Source of the DNA: an uncultured Eggerthella sp.
GTDB lineage: Bacteria > Actinomycetota > Coriobacteriia > Coriobacteriales > Eggerthellaceae
Length of the DNA stretch: 64,000 nt
Direction: 5' to 3'
Assembly: GCA_900538545.1 (NCBI GenBank)
Contig: UPYK01000009.1
Location: 4,841-68,840, forward strand
Part shown: positions 27,026 to 35,706 of the stretch, in pieces
Numbering within the stretch: the first letter of the stretch is position 1
Layout: each line of letters begins with the position of its first letter
Notes under the pieces: generated by a model
What the model saw: the letters and a program-made list of their open reading frames with translations, nothing else
Told to the model about the DNA's origin: nothing
Database searches by the model: none
Program-made: the position numbers and the translations under genes

Positions 27026-27712
27026 ATGTCAACTATAGAGATCACCCGTGGAGAGCGCGGCTTCATCGTTACCGGTGCCTGCGTGGATATCGAATTTCTC
27101 ATTCTGGGAATGATCCAGAACAACACCTATTTCATCAGCGATGGCAAAGGCTTGATGGTGGTGGATCCTTCTGCGGATGTGAACCGCATCCTGGCGCTCA
27201 TCGGCGACCGTAAGCTCGATGCGATCATCTGCACGCACCATCACAGCGACCATGTGGGCGCACTCAAAGAGCTGAAAGAGGCAACAGGGGCTTGCGTGTA
27301 TGCTTCTGCCATCGATACTCCGGTCATCGAGAACCAGCCGGCACCCGATTTCGGTCCGCTCGTTGCTTCATGCAAGGTCGATAAGACGCTGAATGATGGC
27401 GATACGGTCACGGTCGGCAATATGAAATGGAAGGTCATCGCAACGCCTGGTCATACCCCCGGCGGCATCTGCCTGTTCCTTGATTCCGAATACGGTGAAT
27501 ACATCGAGCGTGCCAACGTGCTCATCTCAGGCGATACGCTCTTCGCTGGCTCTATCGGGCGTACGGATTTCGAGGGTGGCAATGATGCGCAGATGCGCAA
27601 ATCGCTCAAGCGTCTCTCGCAGCTGCCCGATGATACGCTCGTGCTTCCCGGTCATAACTCGCTTACCACGATCGGTGATGAACAACGCCGTGTCTTCCGC
27701 TACTTCTGCTGA
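27026..27712 (+). CDS. Metallo-beta-lactamase-fold hydrolase (glyoxalase II-like)
   Basis: This 228-aa protein has the zinc-binding signature THHHSDHVG near residue 73, a further metal ligand in ATPGHTPGG near 140, LISGDTLFAGSIGRTDFEGG near 170, and LPGHNSLTTIGDE near the end. That is the glyoxalase II/YcbL subgroup of single-domain hydrolases. The exact substrate (S-lactoylglutathione, other thioesters) cannot be told from sequence, and glutathione is usually absent in this group of bacteria. The ATG at 27026 is placed eight bases after AGGAGGG; an in-frame TTG two codons upstream is less likely. It is common downstream of rel in Gram-positive bacteria. Confidence 0.88.
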   Translation: MSTIEITRGERGFIVTGACVDIEFLILGMIQNNTYFISDGKGLMVVDPSADVNRILALIGDRKLDAIICTHHHSDHVGALKELKEATGACVYASAIDTPVIENQPAPDFGPLVASCKVDKTLNDGDTVTVGNMKWKVIATPGHTPGGICLFLDSEYGEYIERANVLISGDTLFAGSIGRTDFEGGNDAQMRKSLKRLSQLPDDTLVLPGHNSLTTIGDEQRRVFRYFC

Positions 27713-27799
27713 AGTAACGCTACAATAGGAAAGACGCGCGCATTGCCTCATGCACGGAGGTCGCGCTAAGAGCACAGAGCTTTGAGGAGTTTACACGCT

Positions 27800-28432
27800 A
27801 TGAAACGGAGAACCACCAAGTTCAACTATTTTGATGCCTTCGCTTCGCAGGCGGAGCTTGCTGCGAAAGAAGCAGAACTGCTCATGCTCGTGGTCGAGAA
27901 CTTCGACCGTGCTGAGAAGCTTCAGGAATACCTGCCAGAAGCACATCGGATCGAGAACGAGGCCGATGAAGTGCATCACAGCATTCACGATGCGCTCTTG
28001 CCCGATTTTGTGCCACCGCTCGATCGCGAGGATATCACTTCGATCGCTTCCTCACTTGATGAGGTGGTCGACTTGATCGAAGAGCTCATCTTGAGCTTCT
28101 ATATGTATGATGTGCGTTTCATGCATACCGATGCGATCGAATTCGCGAAGATCCTGCATAAATCCTGCATCGCACTGTGCGGTGCTGTGAAGGAATTCCC
28201 GCGGGCACGTAAGTCCGTGCCGTTCAAAGCGGGTGTCGTTGAGGTCAACGATCTCGAAGAAGAAGCCGACCGTCTCTACCTTGAAGCTATGCGACGCTTG
28301 TTCACTGAAGATTCTGAGCATTTCATGCGCGTTATGGTCTGGTCATCGATCTTCGATCTGTTCGAAGACTGTATCGACCAGTGCGAAACGATCGCCGATC
28401 GCATGAGCGCGATCGTGCTCAAGAATGGCTAG
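27800..28432 (+). CDS. DUF47/PhoU-like phosphate-transport accessory protein
   Basis: This 210-aa, all-helical acidic protein fits DUF47/PhoU-like (COG1392) proteins. The helices carry repeated E/D-xx-D metal-binding patterns such as HRIENEADEVHH and VNDLEEEADRLY. These proteins pair with PiT transporters and probably gate phosphate uptake. Here the only PiT gene is 12 kb upstream, so the pair is split. The ATG at 27800 has a GAGGAG site; an in-frame start six codons upstream lacks one. It ends 165 bases before lysC. Confidence 0.85.
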   Translation: MKRRTTKFNYFDAFASQAELAAKEAELLMLVVENFDRAEKLQEYLPEAHRIENEADEVHHSIHDALLPDFVPPLDREDITSIASSLDEVVDLIEELILSFYMYDVRFMHTDAIEFAKILHKSCIALCGAVKEFPRARKSVPFKAGVVEVNDLEEEADRLYLEAMRRLFTEDSEHFMRVMVWSSIFDLFEDCIDQCETIADRMSAIVLKNG

Positions 28433-28597
28433 TCGCTCCGTTCGCAAGCGATAAGCCACGCAAGCTGTGCTTTTTGGGAAGCTTCGCGCCAACCATTACG
28501 TTTACAGAAAAATACTTTCTTCTAGCTGCACGGACAGGTTGCTCGCACGTGATTGTGTTATCTTTGTTGTGCAGTTTTCTCAAGAAGAAAGTTAACC

Positions 28598-29878
28598 ATG
28601 TCACTTGTTGTTGCTAAGTTCGGCGGTACCTCGGTCGCATCGCCCGAACGCATCCAGAATGTTGCAAAACGCCTCATCCAAAAGAAGGAAGAGGGCAATC
28701 AGGTCGTTGCGGTGGTTTCCGCTATGGGCAAGACCACCGATGAACTGCTCGATCTTGCCAATGCGGTGAATACCATCCCTACCAAACGCGAGATGGACAT
28801 GCTGCTCTCAACGGGCGAGCAAGTCAGCATGGCGTTACTAGCGATGGCTATCCAGGCGCTCGGCCATGAAGCAATGAGTTTCACCGGTTGGCAGGCCGGC
28901 ATCGTTACTGATGATGAATTCTCCAGCGCGAAGATTGAGATCGTTCAAGCGGATCGCATTCGCGAAGAGCTCGAGCGCGGTGCGATCGTGGTGGTCGCAG
29001 GCTTCCAAGGCCTTACGCATGATGGTGACATCACTACGCTCGGTCGCGGTGGTTCGGATACTACGGCTGTCGCTTTGGCATCGGGTCTTGATGCGGATGT
29101 GTGCGAGATCTATTCGGACGTCGACGGCATCTATACGGCCGACCCGCGCGTTGCTCCCCATGCGCGCAAGCTCGATGTGGTTTCCTACGATGATATGCTC
29201 GAGCTTTCGAGCGAAGGTGCAGGAGTCCTGCAGTCACGCGCTGTTGAATTCGCGCGTAAATACAAGGTGGTCATTCATTCCCGTTCGGCATTTAGCGATG
29301 AGCCGGGAACTATCGTCAAGGAGGTTGCTCCAAACATGGAACACGCCATTATCACGGGCATTGCTCACGATACATCGGAGATGAAGGTCACCATTCGTGG
29401 TCTTGCAGATGAAGCAGGCATGGCTGCACGCGTTTTCTCGCTTCTTGCGAGCAACCGCGTTTCGGTCGATATGATCATCCAGAATGCCACGAGCGGTGGC
29501 AATGCTAACATCAGCTTCACGTTCCCAGGTTCGCAGCGTGATCTTGCGCTTGCTGCGGTGGACGAGATCGCCAAAGAGCTCAACGCCTCAGAGGTCTTCG
29601 TGGATGAGAACATCGCAAAGGTCTCCCTGGTCGGCACGGGTATGAAATCGAGCCCTGGTGTGGCTGCACGTGCGTTCAAAGCGCTCGCCGATAACAAGGT
29701 CAACATCTTGATGATCTCCACCAGCCCGATCCGTATCTCGGTCGTGGTCGACGGCGATCAGGTAGAAACGGCAGTTCAGTGCCTCCATACTGAATTCGGG
29801 CTCGATTCAGATAGTATTTTCGAAGAAACGCAGCTTTCCGCCGAAGAGATCGCTGCCAAGATGAACAAAGGACGTTAG
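28598..29878 (+). CDS. lysC: Aspartate kinase
   Basis: This 426-aa protein begins with the amino-acid kinase motif VAKFGGTSVASPERI, has TLGRGGSDTTAVALA near 155, and two C-terminal ACT domains (TIRGLADEAGMAARVFS and VGTGMKSSPGVAARAF). It phosphorylates aspartate, the first step to lysine, threonine, methionine and the peptidoglycan diamino acid; the ACT domains bind the feedback inhibitor. The ATG at 28598 gives the family-typical N-terminus, though its ribosome site is weak. No lysine riboswitch is seen in the 165 bases upstream. asd starts three bases after the stop, forming a lysC-asd operon as in other Actinobacteria. Confidence 0.96.
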   Translation: MSLVVAKFGGTSVASPERIQNVAKRLIQKKEEGNQVVAVVSAMGKTTDELLDLANAVNTIPTKREMDMLLSTGEQVSMALLAMAIQALGHEAMSFTGWQAGIVTDDEFSSAKIEIVQADRIREELERGAIVVVAGFQGLTHDGDITTLGRGGSDTTAVALASGLDADVCEIYSDVDGIYTADPRVAPHARKLDVVSYDDMLELSSEGAGVLQSRAVEFARKYKVVIHSRSAFSDEPGTIVKEVAPNMEHAIITGIAHDTSEMKVTIRGLADEAGMAARVFSLLASNRVSVDMIIQNATSGGNANISFTFPGSQRDLALAAVDEIAKELNASEVFVDENIAKVSLVGTGMKSSPGVAARAFKALADNKVNILMISTSPIRISVVVDGDQVETAVQCLHTEFGLDSDSIFEETQLSAEEIAAKMNKGR

Positions 29879-29881
29879 AAC

Positions 29882-30922
29882 ATGGCTTGGACGAAAGAGA
29901 TTCCCGCTAATCCGGTTGTTGCGGTTGCAGGCGCCACCGGCGCGGTAGGTCGTGAATTCCTCGAGGTGCTGCATGACCTCGATTTTCCTGCTTCTGAGGT
30001 GCGTGCGCTCGCTTCTTCGCGCTCGGCAGGCAAGAAGCTTCCCTTCAAGGGTTGTGGCCAGGTTCCCGCAGGCGATCTGATCGTCGAAGAGATGACCCCG
30101 GCAAGCTTCGAGGGCGTTGATATCGCGCTCTTCTCGGCTGGCGCGGGTGTTTCGAAAGAAATGCGCGAGGCGGTTGTTGCTGCAGGCGCGGTCATGATCG
30201 ATAACTCGAGCGCTTTCCGCATGGAAGAGGACGTGCCGCTGGTCGTTCCTGAGGTCAACCCGGAAGATGTGGCGTGGCACAACGGCGTGATCGCTAATCC
30301 GAACTGCTCCACCATCCAGATGGTGGTTGCGCTAAAGCCGCTCTACGATATCGCTCCTATCAAGCGTGTGGTCGTTTCGACCTATCAGGCCGCATCAGGC
30401 GCTGGCGCTGCTGCGATGGACGAGCTCTATGAGCAGACCCGCGAATTCCTGGAGGGCAAGGATCTTACCGTGGATGCATTCGCGCATCAGATCGCGTTCA
30501 ACGTGATCCCGCACATCGATGTGTTCATGGAGGATGCTTCCACGAAGGAAGAGTGGAAGATGGTCGTGGAAACGAAGAAGATCATGCACGATGATAGCCT
30601 GGCGGTAAGCGCCACCTGCGTGCGCGTCCCTGTGCTCCGTTGTCATGGCGAATCGATCAATGTCGAATTCAAGAGCACTATCACGCCAGAGCAAGCGCGT
30701 GAGGCTCTCGAGGAAGCGCCGAACGTGGTCGTCATGGACGATACGGATAACAAGCTCTATCCGATGCCGGGCTTGCTGGCTGGCACAAACGATACGTTCA
30801 TCGGCCGCTTGCGCAAGGACCCGTCGGTCGAGAACGGCTTGGCGTTCTGGGTGGTAGCGGATCAGATCCGCAAGGGCGCAGCGCTCAATGCGGTGCAGAT
30901 CGCTCAATTGCTGCTTCCGTAA
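29882..30922 (+). CDS. asd: Aspartate-semialdehyde dehydrogenase
   Basis: This 346-aa protein has an N-terminal NADP-binding loop VAVAGATGAVGREF, the catalytic cysteine in ANPNCSTIQMV (Cys142), and the substrate-binding RVPVLRCHGES region near 242. It reduces aspartyl phosphate to the semialdehyde, feeding lysine/diaminopimelate and threonine/methionine synthesis. It is transcribed with lysC directly upstream and ends before a hairpin terminator at 30949-30980. Confidence 0.96.
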   Translation: MAWTKEIPANPVVAVAGATGAVGREFLEVLHDLDFPASEVRALASSRSAGKKLPFKGCGQVPAGDLIVEEMTPASFEGVDIALFSAGAGVSKEMREAVVAAGAVMIDNSSAFRMEEDVPLVVPEVNPEDVAWHNGVIANPNCSTIQMVVALKPLYDIAPIKRVVVSTYQAASGAGAAAMDELYEQTREFLEGKDLTVDAFAHQIAFNVIPHIDVFMEDASTKEEWKMVVETKKIMHDDSLAVSATCVRVPVLRCHGESINVEFKSTITPEQAREALEEAPNVVVMDDTDNKLYPMPGLLAGTNDTFIGRLRKDPSVENGLAFWVVADQIRKGAALNAVQIAQLLLP

Positions 30923-30948
30923 CTGCTTCTGCAGACTATAGATCTTTC

Positions 30949-30980
30949 AAGCGCGAGGGTGCAGTGCCTTCGCGCTTTTT
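30949..30980 (+). terminator. Rho-independent terminator after asd
   Basis: Arms AAGCGCGAGG and CCTTCGCGCTT (one G-T pair) are followed by a T tract. They lie 27 bases after the asd stop and close the lysC-asd operon. Confidence 0.75.
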
Positions 30981-31076
30981 GTTTGCAAGGAAACGCAACC
31001 ATTACAATTCGCAGGTGCGCTTTCTCTATGCTGAGCTGCTTGTTAGTATGGGTGCAACCAAAGGGAAGGAGCAGCC

Positions 31077-32282
31077 ATGAATAAAGAAAAGATTCGGGTT
31101 GTGCAATATGGATGTGGCAAGATGGCGAAGTATACGCTTCGCTATCTTTATGAGAATGGTGCCGAGATCGTCGGTGCGATCGATACGAACCCAGAGATTG
31201 TGGGTATGGATGTGGGAGACTATGCTGAACTGGGTGTGAAGCTTGGGGTGCTCATTTCAGACGATGCTGATAAGGTGCTCGACGAATGTGATCCGCAGAT
31301 CGCAGTGGTCACGCTCTTCAGCTTCATGAAGGATATCGAGCCGGCGCTCATCGATTGCGTATCGCGTGGTATCAACGTAGTAACTACCTGCGAAGAAGCA
31401 ATTTACTCCTGGACCACTTCACCCGAGATCACCAATCGCATCGATGCGCTCGCTAAAGAAGCAGGCTGCACGGTCACGGGTGCGGGTATGCAAGACATCT
31501 ACTGGATCAACATGGTCGGCTGTATTGCAGGCGGTGTTCATCGCATCGATAGGATCGAAGGTGCTACCAGCTATAATGTTGAGGATTATGGGCTTGCGCT
31601 CGCAAAGGCGCATGGAGTCGATCTGACGCCTGAGGAATTCGAGAAAACGCTCGCGCACCCTGAAGAGATCGAGCCTTCCTATATGTGGAACTCGAACGAA
31701 TCGCTCTGCAACCTTATGGGCTGGACGATCAAATCGCAGACGCAGAAAAGTGTTCCTTTCATCGCTGAGGTCGATACGTATTCCGAGACGATGGGCAAGA
31801 CTATCTCAGCAGGAAAGTGCATCGGTATGAGCGCGGTGGTCACCACCGAGACCCAGCAGGGGCCGGTTATCGAGACGCAATGCATCGGTAAGGTGTATGG
31901 CCCTGATGATGGCGATCTGTGCGATTGGAAGATCCTTGGCGAACCTGATACGGAATTCGCGGTCACGAAGCCTGCAACGGTCGAGCATACGTGCGCCGAT
32001 ATCGTCAACCGCATCCCAACGGTGATCGATGCGCCTGCAGGATACATCACGGTCGATCAACTTCGTCCGATCGAATATCTCACCTATCCGATCAATCTCT
32101 ATGTGGAGAGCGATCCTTATCAGCATGGCTATCTGTTCGCTGATAGTGGAGAAGGCCATGATGAAGATTGCTGCTGTGGCGGACATGGGCACGGGCATGG
32201 GCATCACCATCATCACCATCATCACGGCGATGGCTGCAAGTGCAAGAAGGACAAGAAGAACAAACGCTCGAAGAAGAAGTAA
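31077..32282 (+). CDS. 2,4-diaminopentanoate dehydrogenase-like oxidoreductase with His/Cys-rich metal-binding tail
   Basis: This 401-aa protein is a DapB-like NAD(P)-dependent dehydrogenase. It has a Rossmann loop QYGCGKMAKYTLRYL and the TGAGMQDIYWINM region seen in 2,4-diaminopentanoate dehydrogenase (Ord) and related amino-acid dehydrogenases. The catalytic core ends near residue 355. The last ~40 residues are an unusual tail with CCC, repeated HG pairs, a run of eight histidines, CKC and a lysine-rich end. Such tails bind nickel, zinc or copper in proteins like HypB or SlyD. Whether it stores metal or tunes the enzyme is unknown. It stands alone after a terminator, with AAGGGAAGGAG before the ATG. 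The substrate is uncertain. Confidence 0.75.
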   Translation: MNKEKIRVVQYGCGKMAKYTLRYLYENGAEIVGAIDTNPEIVGMDVGDYAELGVKLGVLISDDADKVLDECDPQIAVVTLFSFMKDIEPALIDCVSRGINVVTTCEEAIYSWTTSPEITNRIDALAKEAGCTVTGAGMQDIYWINMVGCIAGGVHRIDRIEGATSYNVEDYGLALAKAHGVDLTPEEFEKTLAHPEEIEPSYMWNSNESLCNLMGWTIKSQTQKSVPFIAEVDTYSETMGKTISAGKCIGMSAVVTTETQQGPVIETQCIGKVYGPDDGDLCDWKILGEPDTEFAVTKPATVEHTCADIVNRIPTVIDAPAGYITVDQLRPIEYLTYPINLYVESDPYQHGYLFADSGEGHDEDCCCGGHGHGHGHHHHHHHHGDGCKCKKDKKNKRSKKK

Positions 32283-32379
32283 GCTTCCTCTGAAAGGGGT
32301 TTGCTTCGTCCTTAACGATCGAGAACAGGTGGGCGAGAGGGGTAAAGATGCCACCCTTGGAAAAAGTGCGCGTTCTTTC

Positions 32380-32408
32380 TTGACGAACGGAACCAATACC
32401 GATAATAT
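32380..32408 (+). promoter_or_regulatory. Promoter of the tRNA-Gln/tRNA-Glu pair
   Basis: TTGACG (32380-32385) and TAATAT (32403-32408) are spaced by exactly 17 bases. The -10 ends 37 bases before the tRNA-Gln 5' end. This is one of the two best sigma-70-type promoters in the window. Confidence 0.75.
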
Positions 32409-32445
32409 ACCGATTCGCGTCAAGTTCTTGTGGCGCAGCGCACAT

Positions 32446-32519
32446 TGGGGTGTCGTCTAATGGTAGGACAGCGGTTTCTGGTACCGTATGTGAGGGTTCA
32501 ACTCCTTCCACCCCAGCCA
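32446..32519 (+). tRNA. tRNA-Gln (anticodon CTG)
   Basis: Acceptor arms TGGGGTG and CACCCCA pair fully. The anticodon stem GCGGT/ACCGT (last pair G-T) encloses TTCTGGT with anticodon CTG. The T loop is TTCAACT, and CCA is encoded at 32517-32519. Total length is 74. Confidence 0.93.
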
Positions 32520-32523
32520 ACAT

Positions 32524-32600
32524 GGCCCCGTCGTCTAGCGGTTTAGGACGCCGCCCTCTCAAGGCGGAGATCGCCGGTTCGAATCCGGTCGGGGCTACCA
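32524..32600 (+). tRNA. tRNA-Glu (anticodon CTC)
   Basis: Acceptor arms GGCCCCG and CGGGGCT pair with one G-T. The anticodon stem CCGCC/GGCGG encloses CTCTCAA with anticodon CTC. The T arm GCCGG/CCGGT encloses TTCGAAT, and CCA is encoded at 32598-32600. It lies four bases after tRNA-Gln and shares its transcript. Confidence 0.94.
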
Positions 32601-32612
32601 GTTGAAACAAAG

Positions 32613-32641
32613 AAGGCCGAGCATCACGCTCGGCCTTTTTC
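32613..32641 (+). terminator. Rho-independent terminator of the tRNA operon
   Basis: Perfect arms AAGGCCGAGC and GCTCGGCCTT around ATCAC are followed by a T run. It lies 12 bases after the tRNA-Glu CCA. Confidence 0.85.
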
Positions 32642-32840
32642 TTGCTGTTTTTGAGAATCTGTTGTGCGCGGCGAAATGCAGGACAGTCGAGCGTTCCATC
32701 CCGTTCGAACGTTGGTTGATTTGCGCCAGGATCTTGTGCAAGATACAAGCGTTTTACCTGCTTGTTTCGCACTTTTAGTTGTGATAGCATGCAAAAATTC
32801 TTATGAGCGGTGTTTGCCGTCTTACAAGGAGGTGCTTCTC

Positions 32841-35510
32841 ATGTTGGAAGACATCTCGGAATATCAAGCAATAGAACACGCGTTCAGCGAATCGCGCACT
32901 CCTCTTTTTGCGCGTAAACGTCTGCTTGCTATGCTCCTTGCGCGCCGGAGAGCCTTGCGCGTCATCTGTGGCCCCGCGCACTTCGGGAAATCGGTTCTAG
33001 CGTATCAGTATGCGCACGAAGTGTTCGCAGATGGAACCGTCTTCTGGATCGATGCGAGCGAACCGGCCTTTCTCATTTTGCTCGACGAGGCTCAGGCTAA
33101 AGGATCTCAGGCGAAGGTAGACCTGCACGTGGAGAAAGAGGGTGCACCACGGCTTATCATCATCGACGATTGCCCTACGCTCGACACGGATCGTTTCTCG
33201 ATCTTGTGTTCTGTGATCGGTGCAGCTCTCGATGCGGGTGATGAGGTCATCCTGACTACCAAAGACACGCGGTGGACCAAGATCAAGAAGCCTTATCCCG
33301 AAGTGATCGATGCGCAGCTTCTTCTGCTCGACAAGCATGAGCGAAACAACGGAACAAGCTCGCTTCAAGAAGATGAAGCATCTCAGCAGGGAGTAGCTCA
33401 GGGTGAGGTGAATCTGCGCGCAATAGTGGGCTATCCGCAAAGCGCCGTACAAGCGCACAAGCTGTTCTTCGATACGCTGATGGAGCAAGAGATCACCTCC
33501 TCACTTGAGGCATTGACCTTCATCATGCTCATTCTTGAAACGGGCGCACTTCACGAGCTCAACGCTTATGTAGGAACGCTTGACACGGCACTTGTGCGCG
33601 ATCTTGAACACGCCTATCCCTATGTCGGTATCACAGCGCTCAGCCCGCTCTTCTCCTGTGCGGTTCTTTCGGAGCAAGAGCGTTTCCTGCTCTTACGCAA
33701 GCATCTTTCGGATATGCGCGTGAAGCTCGGTATGTTCGAACGTGACGAACTGCTCGTCGAATGCTTGCTGAACCATCTGCTCAAGCACGATCGATTGGAG
33801 CTTGCAACGCAGCTTGCTTGCGGTTTGTCGCAAGCTGCGAAACGCGCCAGTTTCTTCGATGCGCATGCAACGAGCTTCCTCTATGCGGGAAAGCCTCTTG
33901 CGCTCCTTGCGCTCGCCCGTACGCTCCCACGCGAGCGATTCAGCTCCGAAAGAAGGATGAGAGCGATCGTTCTTGCGCTCGCTTTGATAGGAGAAGGGGA
34001 GAGCGCTCAAAGGCTCTTGCATACCGCACCTCAGTTCATCTCAGAGCTCAAGAAGGCCGATCCTCTTTCCGGCGAACCGCACGGAGCTGCGGGAGGATCA
34101 TGTCCCGAGCTCAGTGAAGCGCTGGTCTATATCTTGCTCGTTGGTATCGAAGGCCATGATCGAGTGCGGGTGAGCTCGTTGATCTCATCTTGCATTCAGC
34201 AGCTAGGGAGCACCGCTTCTCTTCACGCGCCCGAGCGACCGATGCTCTCGCGCGATCTGGTGCGGATGCTCGCGTATGCGCTCGAGGATCCTCTCAAGGG
34301 CTTCGAAAAGCTCAAGGCGCTCACGAGCAGTGGCTACAGCGTGAAAGAGAGCCTCTTCGCGCTCTGTGTCTTCGCTCGGATGTTGCTCTTCGCATGGAAT
34401 GAACGCCTGGAGGAAGAAACGGTAAAGGAGCAAGACCGATCAGGGCTGTTCGATGTGTTGGAAGAGCAGGAACAGAACATGCTCACCGAGTTCGAGCGCA
34501 TGATGACGCGCTTCTTATCACGTGGTACTAAGCTCCTTGCCCCCAACAGCATCGAGCTGGTGCTCTTCGATTCTGCGCACATGCTCTTCGGCGAGCGTGT
34601 GTACCAGTTTCTCAACGACGCGATCCTGACCCGTATCCAAGCACTGCGGGAATCGCTCAGCAGGCAACGTCGTACCTGGAGACAGGGGCATAAAAGCGAA
34701 AATCTGCTCGTCTGCTGCGACGATGAGCCGCTCGCTCAGCTCGCACCTACAGGAAAGAAGGCTTTGCGTATCAATATGTTCGGCCGTTTCGAGATCGAAG
34801 CATACGATCCGAACATCACGATCAAGACCAAAGTGCGCAAGCAACTTCGCCTTCTGATCGCGCTTCTGGCCATCAACGATGGTCGTGAAGTATCCCGTCC
34901 CTGGATCCAGCAAACGATGTGGCCGAATTCGTCGGAGCGCAATGCGCGTCAAAGCCTGTACTCGATGTGGAGCTTGCTCAACAAGAGCATCTTCGATCGT
35001 GATGGCGACTGTCCGTTCTTCGAGAGCTATCCGCAGTCGGTCGCGCTCAATTCCACGCTCGTTGAAACCGACACGCAGCTCCTCACCTCGATCTGCAAGC
35101 GCCTTCGGTATGAAACACTCGATATTCCGCTCTACGAGAAGGCGATAGAGGCGCTCGAAGATATCTATCGCGGCCCGCTTCTGCCGGGGGATGAGACTGC
35201 GGAAGTGATCGCATCGCGCAAGCAGCATCACGATCGATTGATCGAGGCGCTCGTCAACGGGGGAGAGCAGTTGCGCAAAACTGGCGAGACCGCTCTTGCT
35301 TTGCGCTATTTCCGCTTCGCCTTCGATAACGAACCGACACGCGAGGATGTGTGCTATCTGCTCATGCTCACGCTTTGGAAGCTGGGTCGCCATGGTGAAG
35401 CGCTCAACGAGTATTTCGTCTGCAGACGTGCGCTCATCGATCGCTTCGGCATCGAAGGGACGACCAAGCTTCGCAAGCTCTATGATGCGATCCTTGCCGA
35501 TGCTTCTTAG
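32841..35510 (+). CDS. Large SARP/BTAD-family transcriptional regulator with N-terminal P-loop
   Basis: This 889-aa protein has a P-loop GPAHFGKSVLAY at about 44-55 followed by an acidic DD Walker B-like pair (LIIIDDCPT), a STAND/MalT-like ATPase start. A long helical middle follows. From ~642 comes an OmpR-type winged helix with the SARP signature (LRINMFGRFEIE, MWPNSSERNARQSLYSMWS), and from ~745 a BTAD tetratricopeptide-like domain. Members bind direct repeats and activate operons, often in response to a ligand. The ATG at 32841 has a strong AAGGAGG; the open frame extends 59 codons upstream into the tRNA terminator region and is not used. The target genes are not evident. secA follows after ~200 bases. 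Confidence 0.85.
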   Translation: MLEDISEYQAIEHAFSESRTPLFARKRLLAMLLARRRALRVICGPAHFGKSVLAYQYAHEVFADGTVFWIDASEPAFLILLDEAQAKGSQAKVDLHVEKEGAPRLIIIDDCPTLDTDRFSILCSVIGAALDAGDEVILTTKDTRWTKIKKPYPEVIDAQLLLLDKHERNNGTSSLQEDEASQQGVAQGEVNLRAIVGYPQSAVQAHKLFFDTLMEQEITSSLEALTFIMLILETGALHELNAYVGTLDTALVRDLEHAYPYVGITALSPLFSCAVLSEQERFLLLRKHLSDMRVKLGMFERDELLVECLLNHLLKHDRLELATQLACGLSQAAKRASFFDAHATSFLYAGKPLALLALARTLPRERFSSERRMRAIVLALALIGEGESAQRLLHTAPQFISELKKADPLSGEPHGAAGGSCPELSEALVYILLVGIEGHDRVRVSSLISSCIQQLGSTASLHAPERPMLSRDLVRMLAYALEDPLKGFEKLKALTSSGYSVKESLFALCVFARMLLFAWNERLEEETVKEQDRSGLFDVLEEQEQNMLTEFERMMTRFLSRGTKLLAPNSIELVLFDSAHMLFGERVYQFLNDAILTRIQALRESLSRQRRTWRQGHKSENLLVCCDDEPLAQLAPTGKKALRINMFGRFEIEAYDPNITIKTKVRKQLRLLIALLAINDGREVSRPWIQQTMWPNSSERNARQSLYSMWSLLNKSIFDRDGDCPFFESYPQSVALNSTLVETDTQLLTSICKRLRYETLDIPLYEKAIEALEDIYRGPLLPGDETAEVIASRKQHHDRLIEALVNGGEQLRKTGETALALRYFRFAFDNEPTREDVCYLLMLTLWKLGRHGEALNEYFVCRRALIDRFGIEGTTKLRKLYDAILADAS

Positions 35511-35590
35511 ATTCCGTGGTGAGCTTGTGGAAACGCGCCTGAACTTCGTGTATGTTCGATGCACAAGTAGGGCTTTCGGGTGAAAAAGCG

Positions 35591-35596
35591 TACAAT
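35591..35596 (+). promoter_or_regulatory. -10 element upstream of secA
   Basis: TACAAT lies about 110 bases before the secA start. No clear -35 is found 16-18 bases upstream, so the assignment is weak. Confidence 0.3.
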
Positions 35597-35706
35597 GTTA
35601 CCGATCAAATGAGCGCGTTATCGCGCAAATGGATGAGTAACAGCAACGGTCGCGCGGAACGCGTTTCTGTGCGACCGTGATCTTAAAGAGAAAGTAGGGC
35701 CCTCGA

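Noticed and set aside
32664..32840. Upstream extension of the SARP regulator
   Set aside because: It runs just after the tRNA terminator, and the ATG at 32841 has a strong AAGGAGG site.
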